Assembly (NCBI GenBank): GCA_036522275.1
Contig: DATDGC010000101.1
Span: 1 to 46,096, forward strand
Source: JAHFRG01 sp036522275
Lineage (GTDB): Bacteria; Pseudomonadota; Gammaproteobacteria; Burkholderiales; JAHFRG01
Reading direction: 5' to 3'
DNA: 46,096 nt
In this document: piece after piece, positions 8,509-16,624 of the stretch
Position numbering within the stretch: position 1 is the first letter of the stretch
Layout: each line of letters opens with the position of its first letter
Position numbers and translations under genes: made by a program
The notes under the pieces: generated by a model
Databases searched by the model: none
Seen by the model: the letters and a program-made list of their open reading frames with translations, nothing else
What the model was told of the DNA's origin: nothing

Positions 8509-9402
8509 ATGTACCGTGCCTATTTTGGTTTGCGCGAACCCCCTTTCGGCATCACTCCCGACACGAGCTTCATATTCGCCTGCACCGCCCACCAGGAAGC
8601 GCTGAATACTCTGCTGGTTGCGGTCAAAACCGGCGAAGGCTTCATAAAGATCACCGGCGAAGTCGGTACCGGCAAGACACTGCTGTGCCGCCGCTTTCTC
8701 TCCACTCTCGGCAATGCCTGCGTTTCCGCGTACATTCCCAATCCGTATCTTGAGCCGCGTTCCTTGTTGCTGGCCCTGGCGGACGAACTTGGGATCCCTC
8801 TCAAGAAAGATGCGGACCAGCATCAATTACTCAAGTCGCTTACCCTGGCTTTGCTCGGCTTTGCGCGACAGGGGAAACAGGTGGTGATTTGCCTGGACGA
8901 AGCGCAGATGATGCCTCTGGAAAGCCTGGAGGCGCTGCGGCTTTTGACCAACCTGGAAACGGAAAAAAGAAAGCTGCTGCAAGTGGTGCTGTTCGGCCAG
9001 CCTGAACTCGATAAAAGGCTCGCGCAACCTTCAGTGCGCCAACTGCGCCAGCGTATCACTTTTCAGTATCATCTCGGCGCGCTAGCCAGGAACGAGCTGG
9101 ACCACTATCTGATACACCGCTTGAGCGTCGCGGGCTATCGCGGAAGCCGCATATTCACCACGTCTGCGGTTAGGCTATTGTACCGGCTGAGCGGCGGCAT
9201 ACCCAGGCTGGTCAATATTCTTTCGCACAAGACATTGCTGCTGGTCTACGGCGAGGGCAAGGACCAGGTGCTGCCACGCCATGTCCATACTGCCGCGGCC
9301 GACACGCCTTCCGCGAAATCCGGCCTGCATGCCGGCTGGTGGCTTGCGTTCGCCACGCTGCTGATTTCGGGGGGCGGCGTCATCTGGAAGTTCCTGCAAT
9401 GA
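8509..9402 (+). CDS. mshM: MSHA biogenesis ATPase MshM (ExeA-like AAA)
   Basis: A 297-residue AAA ATPase of the ExeA/GspA family. It starts MYRAYFGLREPPFGITPD. Walker A is GEVGTGKT at residues 50–57, and Walker B is CLDEAQMM at about 129–136. The C-terminus has one membrane helix (WWLAFATLLISGGGVIW). In ExeA-type systems the ATPase helps multimerise or place the secretin through the cell wall. GGAGG lies 12 bases upstream of the ATG. It is followed without a gap by mshN. Confidence 0.88.
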   Translation: MYRAYFGLREPPFGITPDTSFIFACTAHQEALNTLLVAVKTGEGFIKITGEVGTGKTLLCRRFLSTLGNACVSAYIPNPYLEPRSLLLALADELGIPLKKDADQHQLLKSLTLALLGFARQGKQVVICLDEAQMMPLESLEALRLLTNLETEKRKLLQVVLFGQPELDKRLAQPSVRQLRQRITFQYHLGALARNELDHYLIHRLSVAGYRGSRIFTTSAVRLLYRLSGGIPRLVNILSHKTLLLVYGEGKDQVLPRHVHTAAADTPSAKSGLHAGWWLAFATLLISGGGVIWKFLQ

Positions 9403-10562
9403 GCCTGATCAACAAGATGCTGATGGACCTCGAGAAGAGGCGCGCGCCACGTCCCGATGGTGTGCTCAGTCAGGCGCGAGCCTTGCCAACGCAACTCGCT
9501 CGTGATCCTCGCTGGCGATTTGCCCTGATTGCCCTGATTACCCTGGCCCTGGCGGCTGCAGTTTTTACCTGGATCACGAAGCGCGGGATTACATTTCCCC
9601 TGCCGTCTTTCGTGAGCACGCCGGTTCAGGCGCCGACACCACCTACCCCAACAACAAAAGAGGTAACACCGCCGCCCCTGCCGGCTAATGCCAACGCACC
9701 GGTACAAGCGGCAACAGCGCCAGCCGCTCCCGCTCCAACAGTAGAAAAAGCGCTGAAGGATAATCCGGTAGTCTCGGAGTCTTTGCTGGGACCTGCTTCA
9801 CGCCTGAGTCTGGAACTCAGCACCGCACCGCAGGAACCCGAGCGGTCAGACAGCAAGCCTGCCGCTAAGGCCAAGAGCGTTGCTCAACCAACGGTCATCG
9901 CCAAAGCCAAGCCTGCCGCTGAACCGCCCTCTCCGCCCGGTATCAGCAAGCAGGTCAGGCAGGAAACCCCGCAGCAGCAGGCGGAAGAGGAATACCGCAA
10001 AGCCGTCGTCTTGTTGCAGCAAGGGCAACAAGTAGAGGCGCAGGAAGGTTTTAGACGAGCCTTGCAATTCGACCAGAATTTTACAGCCTCGCGCCTGGCG
10101 CTTGCCGGTTTGCTGCTGCAAGGCAGGCAAATGGCGGAAGCGGAACGGGTGCTGCGCAAAGGCCTGGAGCTGGATTCCAAGCAGCCGGGGTTTGCCATGA
10201 TGCTGGCTCGCGTTCAGCTGGATAAAGGTGATACACAGGCTGCGCTTGAGACTCTGCGGAGAACACTTCCGTATATGACGGGCAATGCTGACTACCATGC
10301 TCTCATGGCGGCACTGCTGCTGCGGGACGCACGGTATACTGATTCAGTCGAGCATTATCGGACTGCGCTGAGCCTTAAGCCTGCCGGTGTGTGGTACATG
10401 GGGCTCGGGGTTTCATTGCAGGCCTTGCAGCGCTTCCCCGAAGCGCACAACGCGTTCCAGAAAGCAATGGAGACCGGCGAGCTTAATCCCGAATTGCGGG
10501 CGTTTGTCGAACAGCGGTTAAAACAGATATCCCTCACTAAGAAGCAAGCAACCTCTGATTAA
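9399..10562 (+). CDS. mshN: MSHA biogenesis protein MshN (TPR, inner membrane)
   Basis: The 387-residue product starts MSLINKMLMDLEKRR, the typical MshN/GspB opening, at an ATG overlapping the mshM stop. An upstream in-frame start at 9339 lies within mshM and is less likely. A membrane helix follows at about residues 43–62, then a Pro/Ala/Thr-rich linker, and tetratricopeptide repeats from about residue 205 to the end. The stop TAA (10560–10562) lies inside the left terminal repeat of a miniature element, so the last few residues (ATSD) are encoded by it. mshE and mshG do not follow. Confidence 0.86.
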   Translation: MSLINKMLMDLEKRRAPRPDGVLSQARALPTQLARDPRWRFALIALITLALAAAVFTWITKRGITFPLPSFVSTPVQAPTPPTPTTKEVTPPPLPANANAPVQAATAPAAPAPTVEKALKDNPVVSESLLGPASRLSLELSTAPQEPERSDSKPAAKAKSVAQPTVIAKAKPAAEPPSPPGISKQVRQETPQQQAEEEYRKAVVLLQQGQQVEAQEGFRRALQFDQNFTASRLALAGLLLQGRQMAEAERVLRKGLELDSKQPGFAMMLARVQLDKGDTQAALETLRRTLPYMTGNADYHALMAALLLRDARYTDSVEHYRTALSLKPAGVWYMGLGVSLQALQRFPEAHNAFQKAMETGELNPELRAFVEQRLKQISLTKKQATSD

Positions 10563-10616
10563 GTCCCTTGCGGAGTGCGTTTCCGGCACAATGCGGAGGA
10601 CTTAATCAGAGTTTCC
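10548..10616. mobile_element. IS5-like MITE, internally deleted 69-bp copy
   Basis: The termini are GCAACCTCTGATTAAGTCC and GGACTTAATCAGAGTTTCC, each one base off the 19-bp ends of the two longer copies at 29960 and 33162. The 31-bp interior ends gcacaatgcgga and resembles the left interior of those copies (gcaaaatgcgg). It is therefore a deletion derivative in which the left sub-terminal part abuts the right end. No clear target duplication remains. It lies between convergent mshN and comF and can fold into a long hairpin, so it may act as a shared terminator. Confidence 0.8.
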
Positions 10617-10617
10617 T

Positions 10618-11325
10618 TCAAGGCGGCAGCGTACGAGCCACCACCCAAGCGTTGATTTCAATCGCTCCCTGTTTGCGCACTACCTTTGCAAGTTCGTTGA
10701 GAGTGGCGCCGGTGGTCATCACGTCATCGAGCAGCGCGACTTTTTTCCCGCGCAATTCCGCGTTACAACTGAAAGCGCCGCGGATGTTTTTGGAGCGTTC
10801 CTTCCAAGGCAGGCCGGCCTGCGGGGGGTTGTCGAGAATCCTGCCGCAGGCGTTTGCCAGCAAACTCACTCCCGACTTCTTCGAGATGATCCTGGCGATT
10901 TCGAGCGCTTGATTAAAACCGCGTTCGCGCAGCCTTGCAGTGGAAAGCGGCACTGGAATCAGATAATCAAGATGGGCGTTTGCTTTGGGTAACAACTCCG
11001 CAGCAAGAATAGGAGCAAGCGCCAGATTCCCCTGATACTTGAGCGCTTGTATCAAGGCATCAACCGGAAAACTGTAGCTGAAGGCGGCGCGGGTTGAATC
11101 GAAAGCGGGGGGATCACTCAAACAGGCGCCGCACAGTTCTCCATCAGGTATCGGCAGCGCGCACACCTTGCAACAAGGCTTGCGCAGATAAGGCAGGTGC
11201 TCGTGGCATGCTGCACATAAGCTTTGCGCACGGACTCTAGCCCCGCATAACACGCATTCCTGTTGCAACAGGCTTTGCACAAATTTGATGCAGTTGTTTA
11301 AAATATCCAGTGCTGAAATTGACAA
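10618..11325 (-). CDS. comF: ComF family phosphoribosyltransferase-like protein
   Basis: A 235-residue protein with an N-terminal zinc-finger-like region containing four Cys pairs (CVLC, CAAC, CCKVC, CGAC) and a C-terminal PRTase domain with the PRPP loop VALLDDVMTTGAT. ComF/GntX proteins are linked to DNA uptake in transformable bacteria, but the biochemical role is uncertain. The start chosen is TTG 11325, with AAGGA 11 bases upstream; a later start is possible. Its stop lies 2 bp outside the miniature element. It is divergent from the biotin operon, and comF/gntX is next to bioH in enteric bacteria too. Confidence 0.85.
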   Translation of the reverse strand: MSISALDILNNCIKFVQSLLQQECVLCGARVRAQSLCAACHEHLPYLRKPCCKVCALPIPDGELCGACLSDPPAFDSTRAAFSYSFPVDALIQALKYQGNLALAPILAAELLPKANAHLDYLIPVPLSTARLRERGFNQALEIARIISKKSGVSLLANACGRILDNPPQAGLPWKERSKNIRGAFSCNAELRGKKVALLDDVMTTGATLNELAKVVRKQGAIEINAWVVARTLPP

Positions 11326-11399
11326 TTAAAGAGAAATCCTTGATGATGCGTGGAATTTTACACATCACCTGATTCTTTTCAACTTGACGTAATCCATAC

Positions 11400-12374
11400 A
11401 TGACTCAGACCGCTCTCGACCGGAATCCGCATCACGACGAACCGTCCGAGCGCAGCGTGGCAGAAGTTGAAGCCTTGTTCGCGCTGCCTTTCAATGATCT
11501 GATTTATCGTGCTCAGCAAGCACACCGTCAACACTTTGATGCCAATGCGGTGCAGCTCTCGACTTTGCTTTCGATCAAAACCGGCGGCTGCCCCGAGGAT
11601 TGTGCCTACTGCCCGCAGGCGGCGCGTTATCACACCGGCATTGAAAACCAGGAGATGCTGCCGCTGGATACCGTGATCGCTGCGGCGCGCGCGGCTAAGG
11701 AAGAAGGCGCGACACGGTTTTGCATGGGCGCTGCCTGGCGCGGCCCAAAGCAAAAAGACCTGGATCAGGTGATCGAAATGGTCAGGGCGGTGCGAGCGCT
11801 GGGACTTGAAACCTGCGCGACATTGGGGCTGCTCAAGGATGGCCAAGCCGAACAATTGCGCGATGCCGGGCTGGATTACTATAACCACAATCTCGATACC
11901 TCTGCCGATTTTTACGGCGAAATCATCACTACTCGCGACTATCAGGACCGTCTGGATACGCTGCAACAAGTGCGCAAGGCAGGCATCAAGGTGTGCTGTG
12001 GCGGCATTATCGGCATGGGGGAGACGCACTGCCAGCGCGCAGCGATGATTGCGCAGCTGGCCAACCTCGATCCCTATCCCGAAAGCGTGCCGATTAACAA
12101 CCTGGTGCAGATCGAAGGCACGCCGCTCTACGGCACTGAAAAACTGGATCCCTTGGAATTCGTGCGCACTATTGCCGTGGCGCGCATCACCATGCCCAAG
12201 GCCATGGTGCGGCTTTCGGCGGGACGCGAAGCCATGACCGAAGAACTTCAGGCCTTATGTTTTCTTGCGGGAGCGAATTCGATTTTCTACGGCGAGAAAC
12301 TGCTGACCACCGGCAACCCGCAAACACAACAGGATAAAGCGCTGCTGGATAGGCTAGGCATGCGCCCGATGTAA
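11400..12374 (+). CDS. bioB: Biotin synthase
   Basis: A 324-residue radical-SAM enzyme that inserts sulfur into dethiobiotin, the last step of biotin synthesis. The radical-SAM cluster motif is C64-PED-C68-AY-C71. Other landmarks are ARAAKEEGATRFCMGAAWRG and YYNHNLDTS. The first 20 residues are hydrophilic and variable. It leads the bioB-F-H-C-D operon. The 74-bp gap to comF must hold both promoters: TTGACA occurs at 11319–11324 but I see no convincing -10 or BirA-type operator. Confidence 0.95.
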   Translation: MTQTALDRNPHHDEPSERSVAEVEALFALPFNDLIYRAQQAHRQHFDANAVQLSTLLSIKTGGCPEDCAYCPQAARYHTGIENQEMLPLDTVIAAARAAKEEGATRFCMGAAWRGPKQKDLDQVIEMVRAVRALGLETCATLGLLKDGQAEQLRDAGLDYYNHNLDTSADFYGEIITTRDYQDRLDTLQQVRKAGIKVCCGGIIGMGETHCQRAAMIAQLANLDPYPESVPINNLVQIEGTPLYGTEKLDPLEFVRTIAVARITMPKAMVRLSAGREAMTEELQALCFLAGANSIFYGEKLLTTGNPQTQQDKALLDRLGMRPM

Positions 12375-12419
12375 CATTTCTTCGATAAGTTGAGGACAAG
12401 GGTGGGATAGGTTCTATAG

Positions 12420-13595
12420 ATGTTCTTTACCCATCTGCGAGATCAACTTCAGCACCTCGAAACCGAGGGCCTATTGCGCTACAGGAGGACAGTAAAAGGT
12501 TCTCATGACGCACATCTAAAAGTTGACGGGCGGGACTTCGTTTCATTCTGCAGCAACGATTACCTCGGTCTGGCCTCACATCCCCTGCTGGTCGCGGCTG
12601 CACGCGAAGGCGCTGAATTGTACGGGGTGGGCGCCGGCGCCTCGCACCTGGTGAGCGGCCATAACATGGCGCATCACCTGGTTGAAGAAAAACTTGCAGA
12701 GTTTGTCGAATTGCCGCAGGCCTTGCTGTTTTCCACAGGTTATATGGCGAACCTCGGGGTGGTGGCGGCACTCGTCGGCCGTGATGATTCGCTGTTTTCC
12801 GACAAGCTTAATCACGCATCACTCAATGACGCCGCGTTGCTCTCAAGAGCGAAGCTGCGGCGTTATCCACATCTTGATATGCGGGCACTGGGAAAGCTGC
12901 TCGCCGCGTCCGGCGGGAAACGCAAGTTGGTTTTGAGCGATGCGGTGTTCAGCATGGACGGCGATATTGCACCGGTGCCGGAAATTCTTGCCTTGTGCGA
13001 GCGCCATGATGCGTGGCTTTTGCTTGACGATGCGCACGGCTTCGGCGTGCTGGGCAGGGAAGGCAGGGGAGCGCTGTCGCATTTCAACGTGAATTCTCCG
13101 CGCATCATTTACATGGGGACGCTGGGCAAGGCGGCAGGCGTGTTTGGCGCATTCGTTGCGGGTGAAAAGGAAGTCATACAAACGCTGATCCAGCGCGCGC
13201 GCAGCTATATTTACACTACTGCGACACCGCCGCTCCTCGCGCACACTTTGCTGAAGAGCCTGTATTTGATCCGCGCTGAAAGCGCGCGCAGGGCGCACCT
13301 TGCGGATTTGATAGCGCTCCTCCAAAACCGCCCGCGACTTGAACATTGGCGTCTATTGCCCTCGCAGACCCCGATTCAACCCTTGCTTATCGGCGAGTCT
13401 CGCGCAGCGGTAAAAGTGAGCGCAGCGCTGGCTGAAGCGGGAATCCTGGTTCCGGCGATTAGACCACCCAGCGTGCCCCAAGGCACAGCACGGCTTAGGA
13501 TTTCGCTTTCAGCTGCCCATTCCACCGATGATGTCGAGCGACTGGTGAGCACTTTGCATAAATTGGAAAAACAAATTGAACCGCAGAGACGCTGA
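12420..13595 (+). CDS. bioF: 8-amino-7-oxononanoate synthase
   Basis: A 391-residue PLP enzyme that condenses pimeloyl-ACP with alanine. It has FCSNDYLGLASHP near the N-terminus, the LDDAHGFGVLG aspartate region, and the PLP lysine in YMGTLGKAAGVFGAF. The end of the gene, EPQRR, is encoded by the left arm of an inverted repeat (13579–13597), so the natural C-terminus may have been replaced. Length is normal for the family. Confidence 0.94.
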   Translation: MFFTHLRDQLQHLETEGLLRYRRTVKGSHDAHLKVDGRDFVSFCSNDYLGLASHPLLVAAAREGAELYGVGAGASHLVSGHNMAHHLVEEKLAEFVELPQALLFSTGYMANLGVVAALVGRDDSLFSDKLNHASLNDAALLSRAKLRRYPHLDMRALGKLLAASGGKRKLVLSDAVFSMDGDIAPVPEILALCERHDAWLLLDDAHGFGVLGREGRGALSHFNVNSPRIIYMGTLGKAAGVFGAFVAGEKEVIQTLIQRARSYIYTTATPPLLAHTLLKSLYLIRAESARRAHLADLIALLQNRPRLEHWRLLPSQTPIQPLLIGESRAAVKVSAALAEAGILVPAIRPPSVPQGTARLRISLSAAHSTDDVERLVSTLHKLEKQIEPQRR

Positions 13596-13660
13596 GGAAG
13601 CTTGATTCTTAGTAAATATTATTTCTTTGGTTCTCCCGTCCTCAGCGTCCTCTGCGGTGA
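13579..13660. repeat. Inverted repeat of the CCGCAGAG-GACGC type
   Basis: The left arm CCGCAGAGACGCTGAGGA (13580–13597) overlaps the end of bioF. The right arm TCCTCAGCGTCCTCTGCGG (13640–13658) is its complement with one extra base. About 42 bp, A/T-rich in part, separate the arms. The sequence resembles an interspersed repeat I recall from many betaproteobacterial genomes. It could form a strong mRNA hairpin between bioF and bioH. Confidence 0.7.
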
Positions 13661-13672
13661 AAAGGTTTTGAA

Positions 13673-14431
13673 TTGACTTTGCACGTTGAAACCATAGGCA
13701 AGGGGCCGGATCTCGTGCTGCTTCACGGCTGGGGACTGCACAGCGGTGTGTGGGACGGAGTGCGCGGTGATTTGGCGAAATGTTTCCGCGTGCATCTCGT
13801 GGATTTGCCCGGGTATGGCCAAAGCACTGCCTGCACGCCGTACACGCCCGCGGAACTTGCCTGCACCGTGGCAAAAGCAGTGCCGCAAGCGGTTTGCGTT
13901 TGCGGCTGGTCGCTGGGCGCGCAAGTCGCTCTACGCTGGGCACTCGATTTTCCCGAGCAGGTGAAGCGCCTGGTGCTGGTTGCCGCGACACCGCGCTTTG
14001 TGCGCGCCGCCGGCTGGCCGAGTGGAATTGAGGCACGAGTGTTGCAGGAATTTGCCGCGGATTTGCAGCGCAATGTGCGAAGCACACTGAAACGCTTTGT
14101 GTCATTGCAAACCCGTGGGGCGAAAGATGCGCGCAGACAAAGCGCTTGGCTGTGCAAGCGCTTGTTCGCAGCAGCCAGCCTGGAGGTGCTGCAAGCGGGT
14201 TTGCAAATACTGCTGGACACCGACTTGCGGCAGGAAATGTGCGAAGTAAAACAACCGGCCCTGCTGCTGCACGGTAAGCGTGACGAATTGGTGCCCGTGA
14301 CGTCCGCGCGCTGGTTAAAGCGGCATCTTTCCCGGGCAAAGTTAGAAGTGTTTGAAGAGTGCGCTCATGCGCCATTCTTGGCGCAAGATGGGAAATTTGT
14401 GAAGCTGATTTCGGAATTTCTCGATGAGTGA
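13673..14431 (+). CDS. bioH: Pimeloyl-ACP methyl ester carboxylesterase
   Basis: A 252-residue alpha/beta hydrolase that removes the methyl group from pimeloyl-ACP methyl ester to end fatty-acid-like elongation. The nucleophile elbow is CGWSLGAQ, the acid is in HGKRDELVP, and the catalytic histidine is in ECAHAPFL. The start is TTG 13673, with GAAAAGG 8–14 bases upstream. It overlaps bioC by 8 bp. Being in the operon, rather than elsewhere, ties it to biotin synthesis. Confidence 0.9.
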   Translation: MTLHVETIGKGPDLVLLHGWGLHSGVWDGVRGDLAKCFRVHLVDLPGYGQSTACTPYTPAELACTVAKAVPQAVCVCGWSLGAQVALRWALDFPEQVKRLVLVAATPRFVRAAGWPSGIEARVLQEFAADLQRNVRSTLKRFVSLQTRGAKDARRQSAWLCKRLFAAASLEVLQAGLQILLDTDLRQEMCEVKQPALLLHGKRDELVPVTSARWLKRHLSRAKLEVFEECAHAPFLAQDGKFVKLISEFLDE

Positions 14432-15305
14432 TGTGGACCCGTTCTCGATAGACAAGCGTCTGGCACGGCTTGCTTTCGAGCGCGCGGCAGCGACCTACGA
14501 TGAAGCCGCGGTATTGCAGCGCGAAGTGGGTGCGCGCATGCTCGCGCGCCTCGACTATATCAAATATCTTCCGCAGTCGATACTCGATGCCGGCAGCGGC
14601 ACCGGCCAGGGCAGCCGTGAACTGCTGCGGCGTTATCCCAAGTCAAGCGTGCTGGCGCTCGACATCGCCTGCGCCATGCTGCAACGCTCGCAAAAGCACA
14701 TGCTGCGGCGCTGGCTGCCGTTTTTGCCGCGACCCGTCACTCACGTATGCGGGGACATCGAGCGTGTGCCGGTTAAAAGTTCGAGCATAGGCATGGTGTG
14801 GTGCAATCTGGCGCTGCAATGGGCCAATCAGCCGCAACGGGCGTTTGCCGAAATGCACCGCGTATTGCAGCCCGGCGGTCTGTTCATGTTCAGTACTTTT
14901 GGACCGGATACGCTGAAAGAATTGCGCCAGTCGTATGCGGGAACCGATAGTTACAGCCATGTGCATCGTTTTATAGACATGCATGATCTCGGCGATATGC
15001 TGGTGGTAACCGGTTTTGCCACGCCGGTGATGGATATGGAGCAGATCACGGTGACTTATTCCGACGTCACTTCGCTGATGCGCGACCTGAAGAGCATTGG
15101 CGCACACAACGTGACCTGCGGCAGGCGGCAAGGACTTACCGCCAAGTCGCAGCTCCAGGCGGTCACCCGCAATTATGAGCGATTCCGCCACGAGGGACGG
15201 CTGCCTGCAACATTTGAAGTGGTATACGGACATGCGTGGAAGCCTGAAGCCATGCGCATGGACGATGGAAGAAAAGTCATCAAGCTGGAAGTGAAGCGTT
15301 CATGA
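14424..15305 (+). CDS. bioC: Malonyl-ACP O-methyltransferase
   Basis: A 293-residue SAM-dependent methyltransferase that disguises malonyl-ACP as a methyl ester so that the fatty acid enzymes can extend it to pimeloyl-ACP. Motif I is ILDAGSGTGQG, and the family stretch MVWCNLALQWANQPQRAFAE is present. It opens with the usual BioC N-terminus (RLARLAFERAAATYDEAAVLQ). It overlaps both bioH and bioD, so translation is probably coupled. Confidence 0.92.
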   Translation: MSDVDPFSIDKRLARLAFERAAATYDEAAVLQREVGARMLARLDYIKYLPQSILDAGSGTGQGSRELLRRYPKSSVLALDIACAMLQRSQKHMLRRWLPFLPRPVTHVCGDIERVPVKSSSIGMVWCNLALQWANQPQRAFAEMHRVLQPGGLFMFSTFGPDTLKELRQSYAGTDSYSHVHRFIDMHDLGDMLVVTGFATPVMDMEQITVTYSDVTSLMRDLKSIGAHNVTCGRRQGLTAKSQLQAVTRNYERFRHEGRLPATFEVVYGHAWKPEAMRMDDGRKVIKLEVKRS

Positions 15306-15979
15306 GCCAGAGCTTTTTTGTCACAGGCACCGATACCGGGGTCGGCAAAACAATGGTTGCCTGCGCGTTGCTTTACGCGTTTGCCAGGCAAGGACAAAGC
15401 GTGGTGGGAATGAAACCGGTAACCGCGGGCTGCGAAAAGACTCTAGAGGGTTTGCGCAACGGTGATGTTGAACTATTGATTGCCGCGAGCACGGTCAAGG
15501 CACCCCGGCACATGATGAATCCGTACGCGCTCAAACCACCCATTGCGCCGCACATCGGTGCGCAACAGGCTGGAATTGAAATCAAGCCGGCAGTGATCAA
15601 AATGGCCTTTGAGCAGTTAAAAAAAATGGCCGAAGTGGTCGTGGTCGAAGGAGTGGGCGGTTTCAAAGTGCCGCTTAACAGACAACAGGACAGCGCCGAT
15701 CTGGCTGGATTACTTGGTCTGCCGGTGATTCTGGTGGTGGGCATGCGCCTGGGCTGTCTCAACCACGCTTTGCTGACTTCGGGTGCAATCGAGGATCACG
15801 GGCTCAAACTGGCCGGCTGGGTGGCAAACTGCATTGATCCGCACATGGCCGCGCTGCAAGAGAATTTGCGCGCGCTTGAGGAAAGGCTTGGCCAGCCTGC
15901 CTTAGGCGTGCTCGCATTTCAGCCTGATCCCCAGCCAAAAAGAATAGCGCGCGAGCTTGACATTCAATCATTGATGTGA
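15302..15979 (+). CDS. bioD: Dethiobiotin synthetase
   Basis: A 225-residue ATP-dependent carboxylase that closes the ureido ring of dethiobiotin. The P-loop is GTDTGVGKT near residue 8, with KPVTAGCE and VVVEGVGGFKVPL following. It overlaps bioC by 4 bp and ends the operon. bioA is not in the window, so the 7-keto-8-aminopelargonate aminotransferase must be encoded elsewhere. Confidence 0.94.
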   Translation: MSQSFFVTGTDTGVGKTMVACALLYAFARQGQSVVGMKPVTAGCEKTLEGLRNGDVELLIAASTVKAPRHMMNPYALKPPIAPHIGAQQAGIEIKPAVIKMAFEQLKKMAEVVVVEGVGGFKVPLNRQQDSADLAGLLGLPVILVVGMRLGCLNHALLTSGAIEDHGLKLAGWVANCIDPHMAALQENLRALEERLGQPALGVLAFQPDPQPKRIARELDIQSLM

Positions 15980-16010
15980 CTGCAAAAGAGCTGCGCAAAC
16001 GCGCTGGTTA

Positions 16011-16039
16011 TTGCCTTGCTGAAAGGCATGTGCTAATTT
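16011..16039 (+). promoter_or_regulatory. Candidate sigma-70 promoter for the oxidase operon
   Basis: TTGCCT (16011–16016) and TAATTT (16034–16039) are separated by 17 bp and lie 45 bp upstream of the first oxidase gene. Each hexamer deviates from consensus at two positions, so this is only a reasonable guess. Confidence 0.35.
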
Positions 16040-16084
16040 ACGCCCTTGGCCAAAACAGAGCGAAGCGGGTCGGGAGTTGCAAGC

Positions 16085-16546
16085 ATGCAGTGCGCCGATG
16101 CTGAAAATGCGGATGCCTATACGCTCACTGCGAAACGCAACAACTCGCTCAGCACATCGGGCCGGTATCTGGTTTTTGGATTTATTTTTATCGTTTCTTT
16201 CGGTATTTCCTTGGCGTTTGCGGCTTTCGGAGCGTGGCCGGTTTTGCCTTTCGCCGGCCTGGAAATGCTGGTTTTGTTTCTGGCTTTCCGCTATATCGAT
16301 CGCCGGTCGGACGATTACGAACGGCTTACCTTGAGTGCCGACAAGCTGTTGCTCGAGCGTGTGGAGCGCGGAAAGTTCAGGCAGTTTGAGTTCAACCGAT
16401 ACTGGGCGCAGGTGGTGTGTGACGCGGTTGGCAGCCGTCTGGCGCTGCGCTCGCACGGGCGAGAGGTGGAATTCGGGTATTACCTGACGCAAGAGGAGCG
16501 CCTCGCGCTTGCGCGGCAGCTTAGGGGAAAAATCCGCCAGCCGTAA
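16085..16546 (+). CDS. DUF2244 membrane protein of the cytochrome oxidase locus
   Basis: A 153-residue protein with two close membrane helices (about residues 28–70, beginning GRYLVFGFIFIVSFG) and a C-terminal soluble part with EFGYYLTQEERLALARQL, typical of DUF2244. The start at ATG 16085 has GGGAG eight bases upstream; an in-frame TTG at 16046 is possible but has no such site. DUF2244 genes often sit just before coxB in proteobacteria, which suggests a role in oxidase assembly, but the function is not established. Confidence 0.82.
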   Translation: MQCADAENADAYTLTAKRNNSLSTSGRYLVFGFIFIVSFGISLAFAAFGAWPVLPFAGLEMLVLFLAFRYIDRRSDDYERLTLSADKLLLERVERGKFRQFEFNRYWAQVVCDAVGSRLALRSHGREVEFGYYLTQEERLALARQLRGKIRQP

Positions 16547-16624
16547 CCTGCTTTGCAAAATGCCACTCCTGTGGCCAGGGCCGCAAAAGAATTCGTTGGA
16601 ATAGTTGCAATCCTTGGGGTGATT

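Noticed and set aside
11326..11399. BirA or BioR operator in front of bioB
   Set aside because: A TTGACA occurs, but no TTGTAAACC-type palindrome or other biotin operator could be seen.
13509..14375. Minus-strand ORF of 288 codons opposite bioH
   Set aside because: It shows no recognisable motif and a composition expected from a shadow; bioH on the plus strand has its full catalytic triad.
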